Of a DNA stretch of 49,068 nucleotides, positions 1-8,143 are shown piece after piece (positions within the stretch are counted from its first letter, which is position 1; each line of letters begins with the position of its first letter). The notes below the pieces were generated by a model. It was not told the origin of the DNA, searched no databases, and worked only from the letters and a program-made list of their open reading frames with translations. Location: the NCBI GenBank assembly GCA_026986115.1, contig JALSPG010000049.1:1-49068 (forward strand). The letters run 5' to 3'. The position numbers and the translations under genes were made by a program. Origin of the DNA: Thermodesulfobacteriales bacterium. Its GTDB lineage: Bacteria; Desulfobacterota; Thermodesulfobacteria; Thermodesulfobacteriales; Thermodesulfatatoraceae.

Positions 1-926
1 GGCATTTCAGAAAGCGAAAAGAAGTCCTTCCCACCTAGGGATACCGCGAGAGATTCGGGCTTCAACCTCCGTCCCTCACATGAGGGGCAGATCTTACCAT
101 CTTTCTCGCCAAAGCCTTGGCATTGAGGACAGGCCCCCAAAAGGTGAAAATATGAAAACATCTCCGGTTCCAAAGGAGGGTAAAGCTTACCACAAACAGG
201 GCAGCGCTCACCGGTAGTAAAATATTTTACTTCGCCATCCTGCAAAAAATAAATTTGTACTACTCCTCCAGCTAGAGAAGTGGCCAATTTCAAACCCTCT
301 CTGAGCCTTGGCTCTATTCCTTTCTTGAGAACCAAGCGATCTACCAAGATAGAAATCTCATGAAAATGCGGTGGCCTTTCTTCTTCTGTAAAGTCAAAAA
401 GTTGTCCATCGATCCAGAAGCGAGAAAAGCCCTGGCTTTGCAAATAATCCATAGCAGCTGGTGTTGGAGAATAAAGAGGGGCCAGAAGATAAATCTTCGC
501 GCCATCGTGAGCAAGAAGCTCTTCAAGAATCTGAGAAAGGGTTGTCTTTTCAAAATAAGAATTGCATGAAAAGCATTTACGGACACCTAATTCTGCAAAA
601 AGAATTCGCAAGTAATTCCAAATACCACTTATTGTCCCTACGGTAGAACGAGAAGAGAGGACAGGAAGTTTTTGCTCTAACCCTATAGCGGGAGGCAATC
701 CCCGAGCTTCTTCTAAGGGAGGTGCTGGAGGTAAAGGTAAAAAGTGCCTTTCTACAAAGTTAAGGGCTTCGAGATACCGCCGGCGTGCCTCGACAAAGAG
801 GGTATCAAAGGCCAAGCTCGATTTTCCTGACCCCGAAGGCCCTGTAAAGCAAATAAGGGCTGCTTTGGGAAGGCTTAAAGTTAGATCTTTGAGATTGTGA
901 GTCTTAATACCACGCAAAAAAATCAT
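1..926 (-). CDS. uvrA: UvrA-like excinuclease ABC subunit A, compact form (5' part; runs off window)
   Basis: The first 308 codons of a UvrA-family ABC ATPase are visible; the rest lies beyond base 1. A Walker A motif (GPSGSGKSS, about residues 29-37) is followed by the UvrA-typical segment FDTLFVEARRRYLEAL and by EQK...RSTVGT. Cysteine pairs occur at 118/121, 242/245, 266/269 and 280/283. In known UvrA the last two pairs (the ACPxC...GLG and CxSCEGxRL motifs) are separated by an insertion domain of about 100 residues. Here they are about 10 residues apart, so that domain is missing. A shortened region corresponding to the UvrB-binding domain seems present between residues 125 and 240. The family role is damage recognition in nucleotide excision repair; a compact paralogue could have another role. 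The gene diverges from glyQ. Confidence 0.88.
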   Translation of the reverse strand, partial: MIFLRGIKTHNLKDLTLSLPKAALICFTGPSGSGKSSLAFDTLFVEARRRYLEALNFVERHFLPLPPAPPLEEARGLPPAIGLEQKLPVLSSRSTVGTISGIWNYLRILFAELGVRKCFSCNSYFEKTTLSQILEELLAHDGAKIYLLAPLYSPTPAAMDYLQSQGFSRFWIDGQLFDFTEEERPPHFHEISILVDRLVLKKGIEPRLREGLKLATSLAGGVVQIYFLQDGEVKYFTTGERCPVCGKLYPPLEPEMFSYFHLLGACPQCQGFGEKDGKICPSCEGRRLKPESLAVSLGGKDFFSLSEM

Positions 927-1021
927 CTTTGAAATTTTACCATAAGTTGATCTTTTTCTTCTGCCTTGAGAAGGCTAAAGTTAGCGTCTAAGCTTTGGAG
1001 CAAGATTTAGCGGAGGCAAAA

Positions 1022-1870
1022 ATGTATTTTCAAGATGTTATCGCGACTTTGAATCGCTTCTGGGGTCAAAAAGGCTGTCTTGTCTTGCAACCTTACGATA
1101 TAGAGGTAGGGGCAGGGACATTTCATCCTGCCACTTTCTTAAGAGCTTTAGGTCCTGAGCCCTGGGCAGCAGCCTATGTTCAGCCCTGTCGTCGTCCTAC
1201 AGATGGCCGCTATGGAGAAAATCCCAACCGCCTCCAACATTATTATCAGTATCAGGTAGTAATAAAGCCTTCTCCCGACGATATCCAGGATCTCTATCTT
1301 CAAAGTCTTGAGGCCTTTGGTCTCAACCTCAAAGAACACGACATCCGCTTTGTGGAAGATGATTGGGAATCGCCTACCCTGGGGGCTTGGGGCCTTGGGT
1401 GGGAAGTATGGCTTGATGGTATGGAAATTACTCAATTTACTTATTTCCAGCAGGTTGGAGGGTTTGATTGCGACCCGGTAATGGTAGAAATTACCTACGG
1501 GCTGGAACGCCTTACCATGTATCTTCAAGGTGTGGATAATGTCTTCGAATTAGCCTGGAACGAGAAAACACGTTATGGAGATATTCATCATCGGGGAGAA
1601 GTAGAGTATTCCATCTACAACTTTGAAGAAGCAGATGTAGAAATGCTACGCGAACTCTTTGACGCTTGGGAGAAAGAAGGGCTAAGGATTTTACAGTTAG
1701 GGCTTGCCCTTCCAGGATATGACTGCTGTATCAAATGTTCTCATTTGTTTAACCTTTTAGACGCTCGAGGAGCTCTTTCTGTGGCAGAACGAACGGCCTA
1801 TATAGCCCGGGTAAGAGCTCTTGCCAAACTTGCCGCCCAAACCTGGCTCAAAACCTCTCAGGGGAAATAA
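1022..1870 (+). CDS. glyQ: Glycyl-tRNA synthetase alpha subunit
   Basis: This is the catalytic alpha subunit of the bacterial alpha2beta2 glycyl-tRNA synthetase, which charges tRNA-Gly in the cytoplasm. The 282-residue protein matches the family's usual length and carries its hallmarks: RFWGQKGCL near the N-terminus, then [34 protein letters not shown] and [20 protein letters not shown]. An upstream in-frame TTG at 995 is possible. I chose ATG 1022 because GGAGG at 1012-1016 is ideally spaced and the protein then begins where other GlyQ proteins begin. The stop codon is immediately followed by glyS, so the two subunits are co-transcribed. Confidence 0.97.
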   Translation: MYFQDVIATLNRFWGQKGCLVLQPYDIEVGAGTFHPATFLRALGPEPWAAAYVQPCRRPTDGRYGENPNRLQHYYQYQVVIKPSPDDIQDLYLQSLEAFGLNLKEHDIRFVEDDWESPTLGAWGLGWEVWLDGMEITQFTYFQQVGGFDCDPVMVEITYGLERLTMYLQGVDNVFELAWNEKTRYGDIHHRGEVEYSIYNFEEADVEMLRELFDAWEKEGLRILQLGLALPGYDCCIKCSHLFNLLDARGALSVAERTAYIARVRALAKLAAQTWLKTSQGK

Positions 1871-1871
1871 G

Positions 1872-3947
1872 ATGGCCAAAGACCTCCTTTTTGAAATTGG
1901 TACCGAGGAACTGCCGGCACGTTTCCTTGATCCAGCCCTTGAAGCCTTAAAAGGGCTTGCCAAAGAAGAATTTGAAAAGTTAGCCCTTTCATACGAGGGC
2001 CTTAAAACCTTGGGTACCCCTCGAAGGCTTACACTTTACGTTATAGGCTTGGCAGAAAGGCAACCCGACAAGACAGAAGAAATTCTCGGCCCTCCGGTTT
2101 CGGCGGCTTTTGATAAAGAAGGAAGGCCTACCAAAGCGGCTCTCGGGTTTGCCAAAAAACACGGAATTTCTGTGGAAGAATTAAAAGTAAAAGAAACTCC
2201 AAAAGGAAAATATCTTTGTCTTATCAAAAAAATAACTGGCCAAGACACCTTTGAGCTTTTACCCGAAATCCTGAAAAGGCTCATTGTTTCGCTTCCTTTT
2301 CCCAAATCAATGCGCTGGGGAGTTCACAAAATCCGCTTTGCACGTCCTATCAGATGGCTTTTAGCCCTTTATGGGAAACGGGTTGTTCCTTTGGAAATTG
2401 CCGGCCTCAAAGCCCAGGCCTTAACTTATGGTCACCGTTTTATGGCTCCTGACCCCATAGAAATAGAAGATTTTATCAGTTACGTCCGGCTCCTTAGGGA
2501 GGCCTTTGTTATTGTAGAACCTGAAGAACGCCTTGCCCGTACCAAAGAGGAAATAATAAACGCGGCTTTAAAGGTAGAAGGAGAAATTCTGGAAGATCCA
2601 GAGCTTCTTAGGGAAAATGCAAACCTTGTAGAGTTTCCTTACGCCACTTTAGGGAAATTTGACGAGAAGTTTTTGGCCCTCCCTCGACCGGTTCTCATTA
2701 CCGCTATGCGGGAACACCAGCGCTATTTCGCTGTAGTTGACCGGAAAGGTGAGCTCCTACCCTATTTTGTGGCGGTAAATAATACGAAACCTTCAGATCC
2801 TTCAATCTTGAAAACCGGACATGAAAGGGTCTTACGAGCGCGGCTTGAAGACGCAAATTTTTATTTTGAGCGCGATAAGAAGACCCCCTTTGCCGAACGT
2901 GTAAAAGAACTGGCAAATGTAGTCTATCACGCTAAGCTAGGAACTCTTTACGACAAGACAAAACGTCTTGAAGCCCTCTCCGCCTGGTTAGCAAAGAAAT
3001 TGGCTCCCGAAAAAATAGAACTCGCCCAAAGGGCTGCACATCTGGCCAAAGCAGATTTGGTCACCGAGCTAGTGCAAGAATTTCCAAGCCTTCAGGGAAT
3101 AATGGGGCGTGAATATGCCAAACTCTTTAACGAACCAGAAGAAGTGGCTGAAGCCATTTACGAACACTACTTGCCTCTTGCTGCAGGAGGTGAGCTTCCC
3201 AAAACCACCACCGGTGCCATAGTAGCTTTGGCGGACAAAATGGACACTCTCTGCGCCTTCTTTGGAATCGGAGAAAAACCCACTGGCACTACAGACCCCT
3301 TTGGGCTGCGGCGGTCAGCTTACGGAATAATAGAAATTATTCTTGCCCGTGGCTATTCTCTTTCTCTTTCGGCTTTTATCAACGAAGCCTTAAAGCTTCT
3401 TGATGAATATCTTGAAAAGAAACCCCAAGAGGTCCTTTTAGAAGTCAAACAATTCCTTGCACGTCGCCTGGAAGGCGTTTTAGCCAGCCGGGGCTTTGAG
3501 AAGGCCTCTGTCCGGGCTGTGATGACAGTGGGATTCGATGATCCTCAAGACGTTTTAACCCGCCTTGAAGCTTTAGAAAAAGTAAGAAAAAGCCCAGATT
3601 TTGCGGCTTTAGCGGTGGGTTTTAAGCGGGTGATGAATATGGTCAAAAAACTCAAAAAGGCACTTCCCTTTGAGGAAAAACTCCTCATAGAAGAGGCTGA
3701 AAGGGAATTATATAAAGCCTATCGAAGGGTGAGGGAGGAGGTATGGCCCCATCTTGAAGCCGGTCAATACGAAAAGGTCCTCGGAGAGCTCTTAACTCTT
3801 AAAGGCTATATCGACCGTTTCTTTGATGAAATCTTTGTCATGGTGGAAGATAAGGCCTTAAGAGAAAACCGGTTGGCTCTTCTTCAAAGAATTGCCAAAC
3901 TATTTCTTTCAGTGGCCGATCTTTCCTTTATCGAGGAAAAACTCTAA
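1872..3947 (+). CDS. glyS: Glycyl-tRNA synthetase beta subunit
   Basis: This is the 691-residue beta subunit that partners GlyQ and binds tRNA-Gly. It opens with the family signature LLFEIGTEELPARF and contains the conserved RFARPIRWLLAL, YGHRF, MREHQRYF and TTDPFGLRRSAYG segments. The C-terminal part resembles the anticodon-binding region seen in this family. The start at ATG 1872 lies one base after the glyQ stop, with AGGGGAA just upstream; an open frame extends back into glyQ but would add non-conserved residues. The last 39 bases overlap the convergent gene on the minus strand. Confidence 0.97.
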   Translation: MAKDLLFEIGTEELPARFLDPALEALKGLAKEEFEKLALSYEGLKTLGTPRRLTLYVIGLAERQPDKTEEILGPPVSAAFDKEGRPTKAALGFAKKHGISVEELKVKETPKGKYLCLIKKITGQDTFELLPEILKRLIVSLPFPKSMRWGVHKIRFARPIRWLLALYGKRVVPLEIAGLKAQALTYGHRFMAPDPIEIEDFISYVRLLREAFVIVEPEERLARTKEEIINAALKVEGEILEDPELLRENANLVEFPYATLGKFDEKFLALPRPVLITAMREHQRYFAVVDRKGELLPYFVAVNNTKPSDPSILKTGHERVLRARLEDANFYFERDKKTPFAERVKELANVVYHAKLGTLYDKTKRLEALSAWLAKKLAPEKIELAQRAAHLAKADLVTELVQEFPSLQGIMGREYAKLFNEPEEVAEAIYEHYLPLAAGGELPKTTTGAIVALADKMDTLCAFFGIGEKPTGTTDPFGLRRSAYGIIEIILARGYSLSLSAFINEALKLLDEYLEKKPQEVLLEVKQFLARRLEGVLASRGFEKASVRAVMTVGFDDPQDVLTRLEALEKVRKSPDFAALAVGFKRVMNMVKKLKKALPFEEKLLIEEAERELYKAYRRVREEVWPHLEAGQYEKVLGELLTLKGYIDRFFDEIFVMVEDKALRENRLALLQRIAKLFLSVADLSFIEEKL

Positions 3948-4367
3948 ATAGAAAGAAAGACATTTATCAGGATGCTCACAAGAAAAGGAAGGGACTCCCT
4001 CTGAGGCCCTAGACAACTCTTTTCTCAAAAGTTCTAGATGGCTGCGATAGTAGGTTAAAAAGTAGTCAAATTCATTTTCTGTCGGGCTCCGCGAAATAAG
4101 CTCCTCAAAGATCAACTTTGCCATGGTAAGAAACAATTTCTGCTCAAGGGGCTCTTTTTCCTCCACATCTTGATAGGCTTCAAGATAGGCTAACATCAAA
4201 ACCTGAGAAAAACTTATAAAGGCGTCTTGAAGTCTTTCAGGAGAAAGAAAAAGACCCCTCTCAGAGCTTATCGTTTCAAGTTTTTTAACAAGATCTCGCG
4301 CTTGGACCAAAATTTTCTGCGCTAGCTCTTCTACGGAATTTACTTGCCCGAAAAGATCTTTTTTCAT
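3909..4367 (-). CDS. Hypothetical protein, predicted helical, 152 aa
   Basis: I do not recognise this protein. It is predominantly charged and probably helical, with no signal peptide and no clear membrane segment. A C-terminal SFSCEHPDKCLSF places two cysteines six residues apart (about 130 and 136), which might bind a metal or be redox active. The 3' end overlaps glyS by 39 bases on the opposite strand. It stands alone: the next minus-strand gene upstream starts about 190 bases away. Codon use looks like that of the neighbours, which supports a real gene. Confidence 0.65.
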   Translation of the reverse strand: MKKDLFGQVNSVEELAQKILVQARDLVKKLETISSERGLFLSPERLQDAFISFSQVLMLAYLEAYQDVEEKEPLEQKLFLTMAKLIFEELISRSPTENEFDYFLTYYRSHLELLRKELSRASEGVPSFSCEHPDKCLSFYLEFFLDKGKIGH

Positions 4368-4495
4368 TTGCCGTTTTCTATATCAAGAAGGCCTTAAAAT
4401 TGTCAAAAATTTTGCCTCTTTCTCGCCTATGAAATTCGTTCCCAAAAACGGTTCGGATATTATTGGGAGCACTTTTTTGTCGACACCACTTTTTG

Positions 4496-4525
4496 GGATC
4501 CGTTTCTGTTTTTCGTCACGGATCC
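4496..4525. repeat. 8-bp perfect inverted repeat in an intergenic gap
   Basis: GGATCCGT at 4496-4503 and ACGGATCC at 4518-4525 are perfect reverse complements around a 14-base T-rich loop. It lies between the stop of the sirtuin gene and the start of the 152-residue gene, both on the minus strand. It might act as a weak terminator or processing hairpin, but neither flank has a long uninterrupted U-tract. The rest of 4368-4560 shows nothing I can assign. Confidence 0.5.
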
Positions 4526-4560
4526 TTTCCGGTGTGGGCCTTTAATGCCTTCCCATTAAA

Positions 4561-5289
4561 CTAATTTTTATCTTTCACTAGGGACTCTAAGAGAACCTCA
4601 ACAAAGGCCGGGACTACTTGCGTGGCTGGACCGTAATGGTGTTCGTGGAACAAATCTGCCATTGCCGAAGGCTTGAGATTAAGTTCCACACACCACGCTC
4701 CGGCCTGCCGGGATATTTCTACAAACCCGGCCGCCGGATAAACGGTTCCAGAAGTCCCGATAGCTAAGAAAAGGTCACACTTTTGAAGATTCTCCCAAAT
4801 CTCTTCCAGCTGAAAGGGCATTTCTCCAAACCAAACTACGTGAGGGCGAAGCCCTCCCTTTTGCCTACAAGCTGGACAAGGGGTAGTGGTAAAGATTTCT
4901 TCATGAGTTTTAAAAACGTAACCACACTTTTCACACCGGACTTTTAGAAGTTCGCCGTGCATATGAATAATTTTTCGGGATCCAGCTCGTTCATGAAGAT
5001 CATCAACGTTTTGAGTAACAAGAAGAACCTTTCCAGGATATTCTCTTTCTAGTTTGGCGAGGGCATAATGGGCCGCATTAGGCCTCACTTTAAGTAACTC
5101 CTTTCTTCTAAGATTATAAAATTCATTCACAAAATCTGGATTTTTTTGAAAAGCTTCCGGGGTAGCAACTTCTTCAAGGCGAAACTTTTCCCAAAGGCCA
5201 CCCTTATCTCTAAAGGTAGGAATTCCAGATTCTGCAGAAATCCCTGCCCCTGTAAGAATAACAATGTGTTTAAATTTGCGTCGCATCAT
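4561..5289 (-). CDS. cobB: NAD-dependent protein deacylase, Sir2/CobB type
   Basis: This is a 242-residue sirtuin that removes acyl groups from lysines using NAD+. The NAD-binding GAGIS (14-18) and SGIPTFRD are present, as are TQNVDDLH, catalytic His111 in HGE, and a Cys4 zinc module (C119, C122, C138, C141). Tyr58 and Arg61 form the YxxR pair that, in class III sirtuins such as SIRT5 and CobB, recognises succinyl or malonyl lysine. Desuccinylase or demalonylase activity is therefore likely besides deacetylation. Its start overlaps the upstream HAD gene by four bases, so the two are translationally coupled. Confidence 0.93.
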   Translation of the reverse strand: MMRRKFKHIVILTGAGISAESGIPTFRDKGGLWEKFRLEEVATPEAFQKNPDFVNEFYNLRRKELLKVRPNAAHYALAKLEREYPGKVLLVTQNVDDLHERAGSRKIIHMHGELLKVRCEKCGYVFKTHEEIFTTTPCPACRQKGGLRPHVVWFGEMPFQLEEIWENLQKCDLFLAIGTSGTVYPAAGFVEISRQAGAWCVELNLKPSAMADLFHEHHYGPATQVVPAFVEVLLESLVKDKN

Positions 5290-5999
5290 TTTTCAAGGAG
5301 ATCTATCAATTGGAGCAAATTTGAAATTATAAAGTCGGGCTGAGCAAAAGCTTTAGGCGTCGCTCCGTAGGGATCTCTTCCAGGCCTTTTTACCCAGCAA
5401 GTCCTCCATCCTTGTGAGGAAGCAGGAGAAATATCATGAAAAAGGCTTTGGGCTACATGAAGTATTGCGGGAGGAGATACGGAAAGCCTTTGAAAAGCAA
5501 AAGAAAAAATGGCTTGATGAGGCTTATAACACCGAGCATCTTCGGCGGTAATTAAAAGATCAAAATCTACTGCAAAATGTCGCAAACTATGGGCCAAAAG
5601 ATCATTATCGATATTGGAAATAATAGCTAAAGAAAAGCCCCTTTCTTTCAACCCGACAAGAGCTTCGTTAACTTCGGGAAAAGGCTTCCAAGAAGGAAGG
5701 CTTTCCAGCAATATTTCTTCTTCTCGTGGGGCCAGATCAATACCTAAAATTTGGGCCATTCTTTTACATACAGCCCGCAAAACATCCCGGTAGGGGCGCC
5801 AAACGCGTTCCTCTTCACTTTCTAGTTCTCCGTAAAGGGCCAGGAATTCTTGTAGGGAAACTTTGCGAGAAGCCTTTTCTAAAAGGGGTTTAAAGGCACG
5901 CCAAATCCCCTCTTCCCAATCAATAAGGGTGCCATAACAATCAAAAGTAAGCCATTCATAAGGAAAAGGGCCAGGCATTTCTCTCCTCAAGATCATCAA
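5286..5999 (-). CDS. HAD-superfamily hydrolase, haloacid dehalogenase-like
   Basis: This is a 237-residue HAD phosphatase-like protein. Motif I is [10 protein letters not shown], with the nucleophile Asp in DCYGT; motif II is IISNID; the motif III lysine lies around CYKPHQAIF. The helical cap between motif I and motif II resembles the type II haloacid dehalogenase subgroup. The substrate cannot be told from sequence. The start may be ATG 5999 or the later Met8. The gene overlaps the upstream 113-residue gene by 44 bases and the downstream sirtuin gene by four bases. Confidence 0.85.
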   Translation of the reverse strand: MMILRREMPGPFPYEWLTFDCYGTLIDWEEGIWRAFKPLLEKASRKVSLQEFLALYGELESEEERVWRPYRDVLRAVCKRMAQILGIDLAPREEEILLESLPSWKPFPEVNEALVGLKERGFSLAIISNIDNDLLAHSLRHFAVDFDLLITAEDARCYKPHQAIFSFAFQRLSVSPPAILHVAQSLFHDISPASSQGWRTCWVKRPGRDPYGATPKAFAQPDFIISNLLQLIDLLEK

Positions 6000-6297
6000 G
6001 ATAACATAAAACAGTTTCTACACCGTAAGTTTCCAACTCGGCCACTAGGTGATCCACTTCTGCAATACGAATAGGGTTTGCCTCGGAATGGGCCGGAATT
6101 TTTATCAAAACTTTTGGAGGATTCGTTTTTAAAGTTTCGACTTCGATGCGGAAACCTGAAGGGAGCCCTTTCAAACGCTCACGAAAAAACTTCTGCACTG
6201 TAAGGCGAAGATCTTTCGAGGTCTTAATTTTTTGAAAACACAATTTCCATTCCCTTTTCACAACATATAAAATGCTTTCGCAAATTTTATTTGGCAA
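5956..6297 (-). CDS. Hypothetical protein, 113 aa
   Basis: I do not recognise this small protein. The N-terminal half is basic; the C-terminal half (RIAEVDHLVAELETYGVETV) looks like an alternating strand-helix fold. There is no signal peptide or membrane segment. It is the first gene of a probable minus-strand unit with the HAD hydrolase and sirtuin, overlapping the former by 44 bases. That overlap leaves either the HAD start or this gene's end uncertain. A shorter start inside the frame is possible. Confidence 0.55.
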   Translation of the reverse strand: MPNKICESILYVVKREWKLCFQKIKTSKDLRLTVQKFFRERLKGLPSGFRIEVETLKTNPPKVLIKIPAHSEANPIRIAEVDHLVAELETYGVETVLCYLDDLEERNAWPFSL

Positions 6298-6342
6298 GCT
6301 TTGCTCTAGACTCTAATATTTCTTTCTGAAAGAGAGGGAAAG

Positions 6343-7110
6343 ATGGCTATTGTCAAGATTTTAGGCACTGCAGGGGCGCGTTATGTGGTAGCTAAACAAC
6401 TTAGATCTTCAGCAGGTACTTATGTTGAACATGAAGGAACCCGGCTCATGTTAGACCCGGGCCCAGGGACTTTGGTACGCATGGCCTCAGCCAAACCGCG
6501 TCTCGAAGTAGAAAAACTCCACGGGATTCTCCTTTCCCATGCCCATTTGGATCACTCTAACGATGTAAACATCTTGATTGATGCCCTTACGGAAGGAGGC
6601 TTTAAACGGCGCGGAGTCCTTTTAGCTCCTAAAGAATGTCTTGAAGGGGATACCGCCGTAGTTTTGCGTTATCTCCGCCCCTTCCTTAAAGAAATTCGGG
6701 TTCTTCAACCTGAAACGTCCTATCAGATTGGAAAAATTCGCCTGCGCACTTCAGGCCGACATTACCATACGGCGGAGACATACGGTTTCATTATGGAATT
6801 AGGTGGCCAGAAGGTGGGTTTTGTGGTGGATACCCTCTTTTTTCCAGGTCTGATAGATTACTACCGAGAGTGCCAGATCTTGATTTTGAACGTGGTACGT
6901 TATAAACCCCATCCTTCCCCCAATGTACAACATCTTTGTGTCAAAGATGTAGAAGAGATCCTGGAAGCAATTCGCCCCCAGAAGGCTATTCTTACCCATT
7001 TTGGGATGACTATGATTCGCGCCCGCCCCCATCAAGTAGCCGAAAAACTCTCCCGCAAACTGGGCCTTGAAGTCCTTGCAGCTTATGACGGCTTAACACT
7101 CGAAATTTAG
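6343..7110 (+). CDS. Metallo-beta-lactamase-fold hydrolase
   Basis: This is a 255-residue MBL-fold enzyme. The metal-binding SHAHLDHSND gives H66, H68, D70 and H71; further ligands are likely the His of SGRHYHTAET, the Asp of GFVVDTLF and the His of ILTHFGMT. The shape resembles RNase Z-like or phosphodiesterase-like MBL proteins. Length and motifs do not fix the substrate, so I leave it generic. GAGAGGGAAAG just upstream of ATG 6343 is a good ribosome-binding site. It diverges from the 113-residue gene. Confidence 0.85.
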   Translation: MAIVKILGTAGARYVVAKQLRSSAGTYVEHEGTRLMLDPGPGTLVRMASAKPRLEVEKLHGILLSHAHLDHSNDVNILIDALTEGGFKRRGVLLAPKECLEGDTAVVLRYLRPFLKEIRVLQPETSYQIGKIRLRTSGRHYHTAETYGFIMELGGQKVGFVVDTLFFPGLIDYYRECQILILNVVRYKPHPSPNVQHLCVKDVEEILEAIRPQKAILTHFGMTMIRARPHQVAEKLSRKLGLEVLAAYDGLTLEI

Positions 7111-7208
7111 AGGGCACATATTCAACAAAGTGCCACGCGAGGCGACTTATACACTTAAATAGTCTCTCTTCCGAGTGAGGATTACTGGAATCTTGGGAAG
7201 CCGTTTCT

Positions 7209-7250
7209 ATTTTTGATTCCGAAAAAAATAATTTTTTCGGAATCAAAAAT
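7209..7250. repeat. 42-bp near-perfect palindrome (19-bp arms, 4-base centre)
   Basis: The arms at 7209-7227 and 7232-7250 are perfect reverse complements (left arm ATTTTTGATTCCGAAAAAA), separated by ATAA. As RNA it would form a long hairpin whose A- and U-rich ends resemble a bidirectional intrinsic terminator. It could end transcription of the MBL-fold gene on the plus strand. It sits about 100 bases after that stop and before the mqnA promoter region. A mobile-element remnant is an alternative. Confidence 0.7.
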
Positions 7251-7262
7251 GACTTGTTTGCG

Positions 7263-7292
7263 GTGACAATTATAACAAAAATTAACCATAAT
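7263..7292 (+). promoter_or_regulatory. Candidate sigma-70-type promoter for mqnA
   Basis: GTGACA (7263-7268) and CATAAT (7287-7292) each match five of six consensus bases and are 18 bases apart. They lie 42 bases before the mqnA start, directly after the palindrome. This is a match by eye in AT-rich DNA, so the call is tentative. Confidence 0.4.
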
Positions 7293-7333
7293 ACTTCAGA
7301 AGCACAAATTAATAAGCTATGCTAAGGTAGAAT

Positions 7334-8143
7334 ATGCTGCGAATTGGTCTTGTTTCCTACCTCAATACAGCTCCCCTACTATGGGCTCTCAAAAAATATA
7401 CCTCTTCTGACTGGCTTTTTGTGGAAGATCATCCCACCCGTTTAAATGCGGCTTTGCGCCGAGGAGAACTGGACTTAGCCTTGGTTTCTTCTTTAGAATA
7501 TGCCCAAGCCTTTGAGAATTATTTTTTGGTTCCAGACATTTCAATAAGTGCCACTGGTCGGGTGGGCAGCGTCCTCCTTTTTGGTCCCCAAAATTTAGAA
7601 GATTTTACAGAAAGAGAAATTATCCTCACCTCTGCTAGTGCCACTTCTGTAGCCCTTCTTAAACTTCTTTTAGAGGACTTTTGTGGGCTTAAAGTATCTT
7701 ACCGATACGGATCTTTGCAGGAAGGAATAAAAGCGCAAGCATATCTTGCCATTGGCGATGAAGCTTTAAGGCTTAGAGGCCAAAATCTTTTCCCTGAGGC
7801 CTACGATTTAGCCTCCATCTGGATGGAACATACCAGGCTACCCTTTGTTTTTGCCATCTTTGCTGTCCGAAAAGAGGCCTGGGGTAACAAAAAAGAAAAA
7901 ATTATCTCTTTTTTAACTCAGCTTTACCTTTCTAGGGCCAAAGGTGTGGCATCCTTAGAAATCATCGCTAACAAATGTCAAGGAATAGCGGGGCTTTCTT
8001 CCCGGCAATGTTTGGTATATTTAAAAGGAATAGAATATGATCTTTCTGGACTCAAACAAGAAGCGTTGAAAATATTCTTTCAGCACCTCTTTCGGCGGAA
8101 AGAGATCCCACAAAATCCAAAATTGGTATTTTTAAATTGGTGA
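7334..8143 (+). CDS. mqnA: Chorismate dehydratase MqnA (menaquinone, futalosine pathway)
   Basis: MqnA removes water from chorismate to give 3-enolpyruvyl-benzoate, the first step of futalosine-dependent menaquinone synthesis. The 269-residue protein has the typical opening IGLVSYLNTAPL, then RGELDLALVSSLEYA, SxSATGRVGSVLLF and SASATSVALLKLLL. The family has the periplasmic-binding-protein fold, but this protein lacks a signal peptide and should be cytoplasmic. No other mqn gene is in the window. The AT-rich downstream gene overlaps the stop by four bases. Confidence 0.92.
   Translation: MLRIGLVSYLNTAPLLWALKKYTSSDWLFVEDHPTRLNAALRRGELDLALVSSLEYAQAFENYFLVPDISISATGRVGSVLLFGPQNLEDFTEREIILTSASATSVALLKLLLEDFCGLKVSYRYGSLQEGIKAQAYLAIGDEALRLRGQNLFPEAYDLASIWMEHTRLPFVFAIFAVRKEAWGNKKEKIISFLTQLYLSRAKGVASLEIIANKCQGIAGLSSRQCLVYLKGIEYDLSGLKQEALKIFFQHLFRRKEIPQNPKLVFLNW

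Noticed and set aside
995-1021. TTG start for glyQ at 995
   Set aside because: ATG 1022 has an ideally spaced GGAGG and gives the N-terminus expected for GlyQ.
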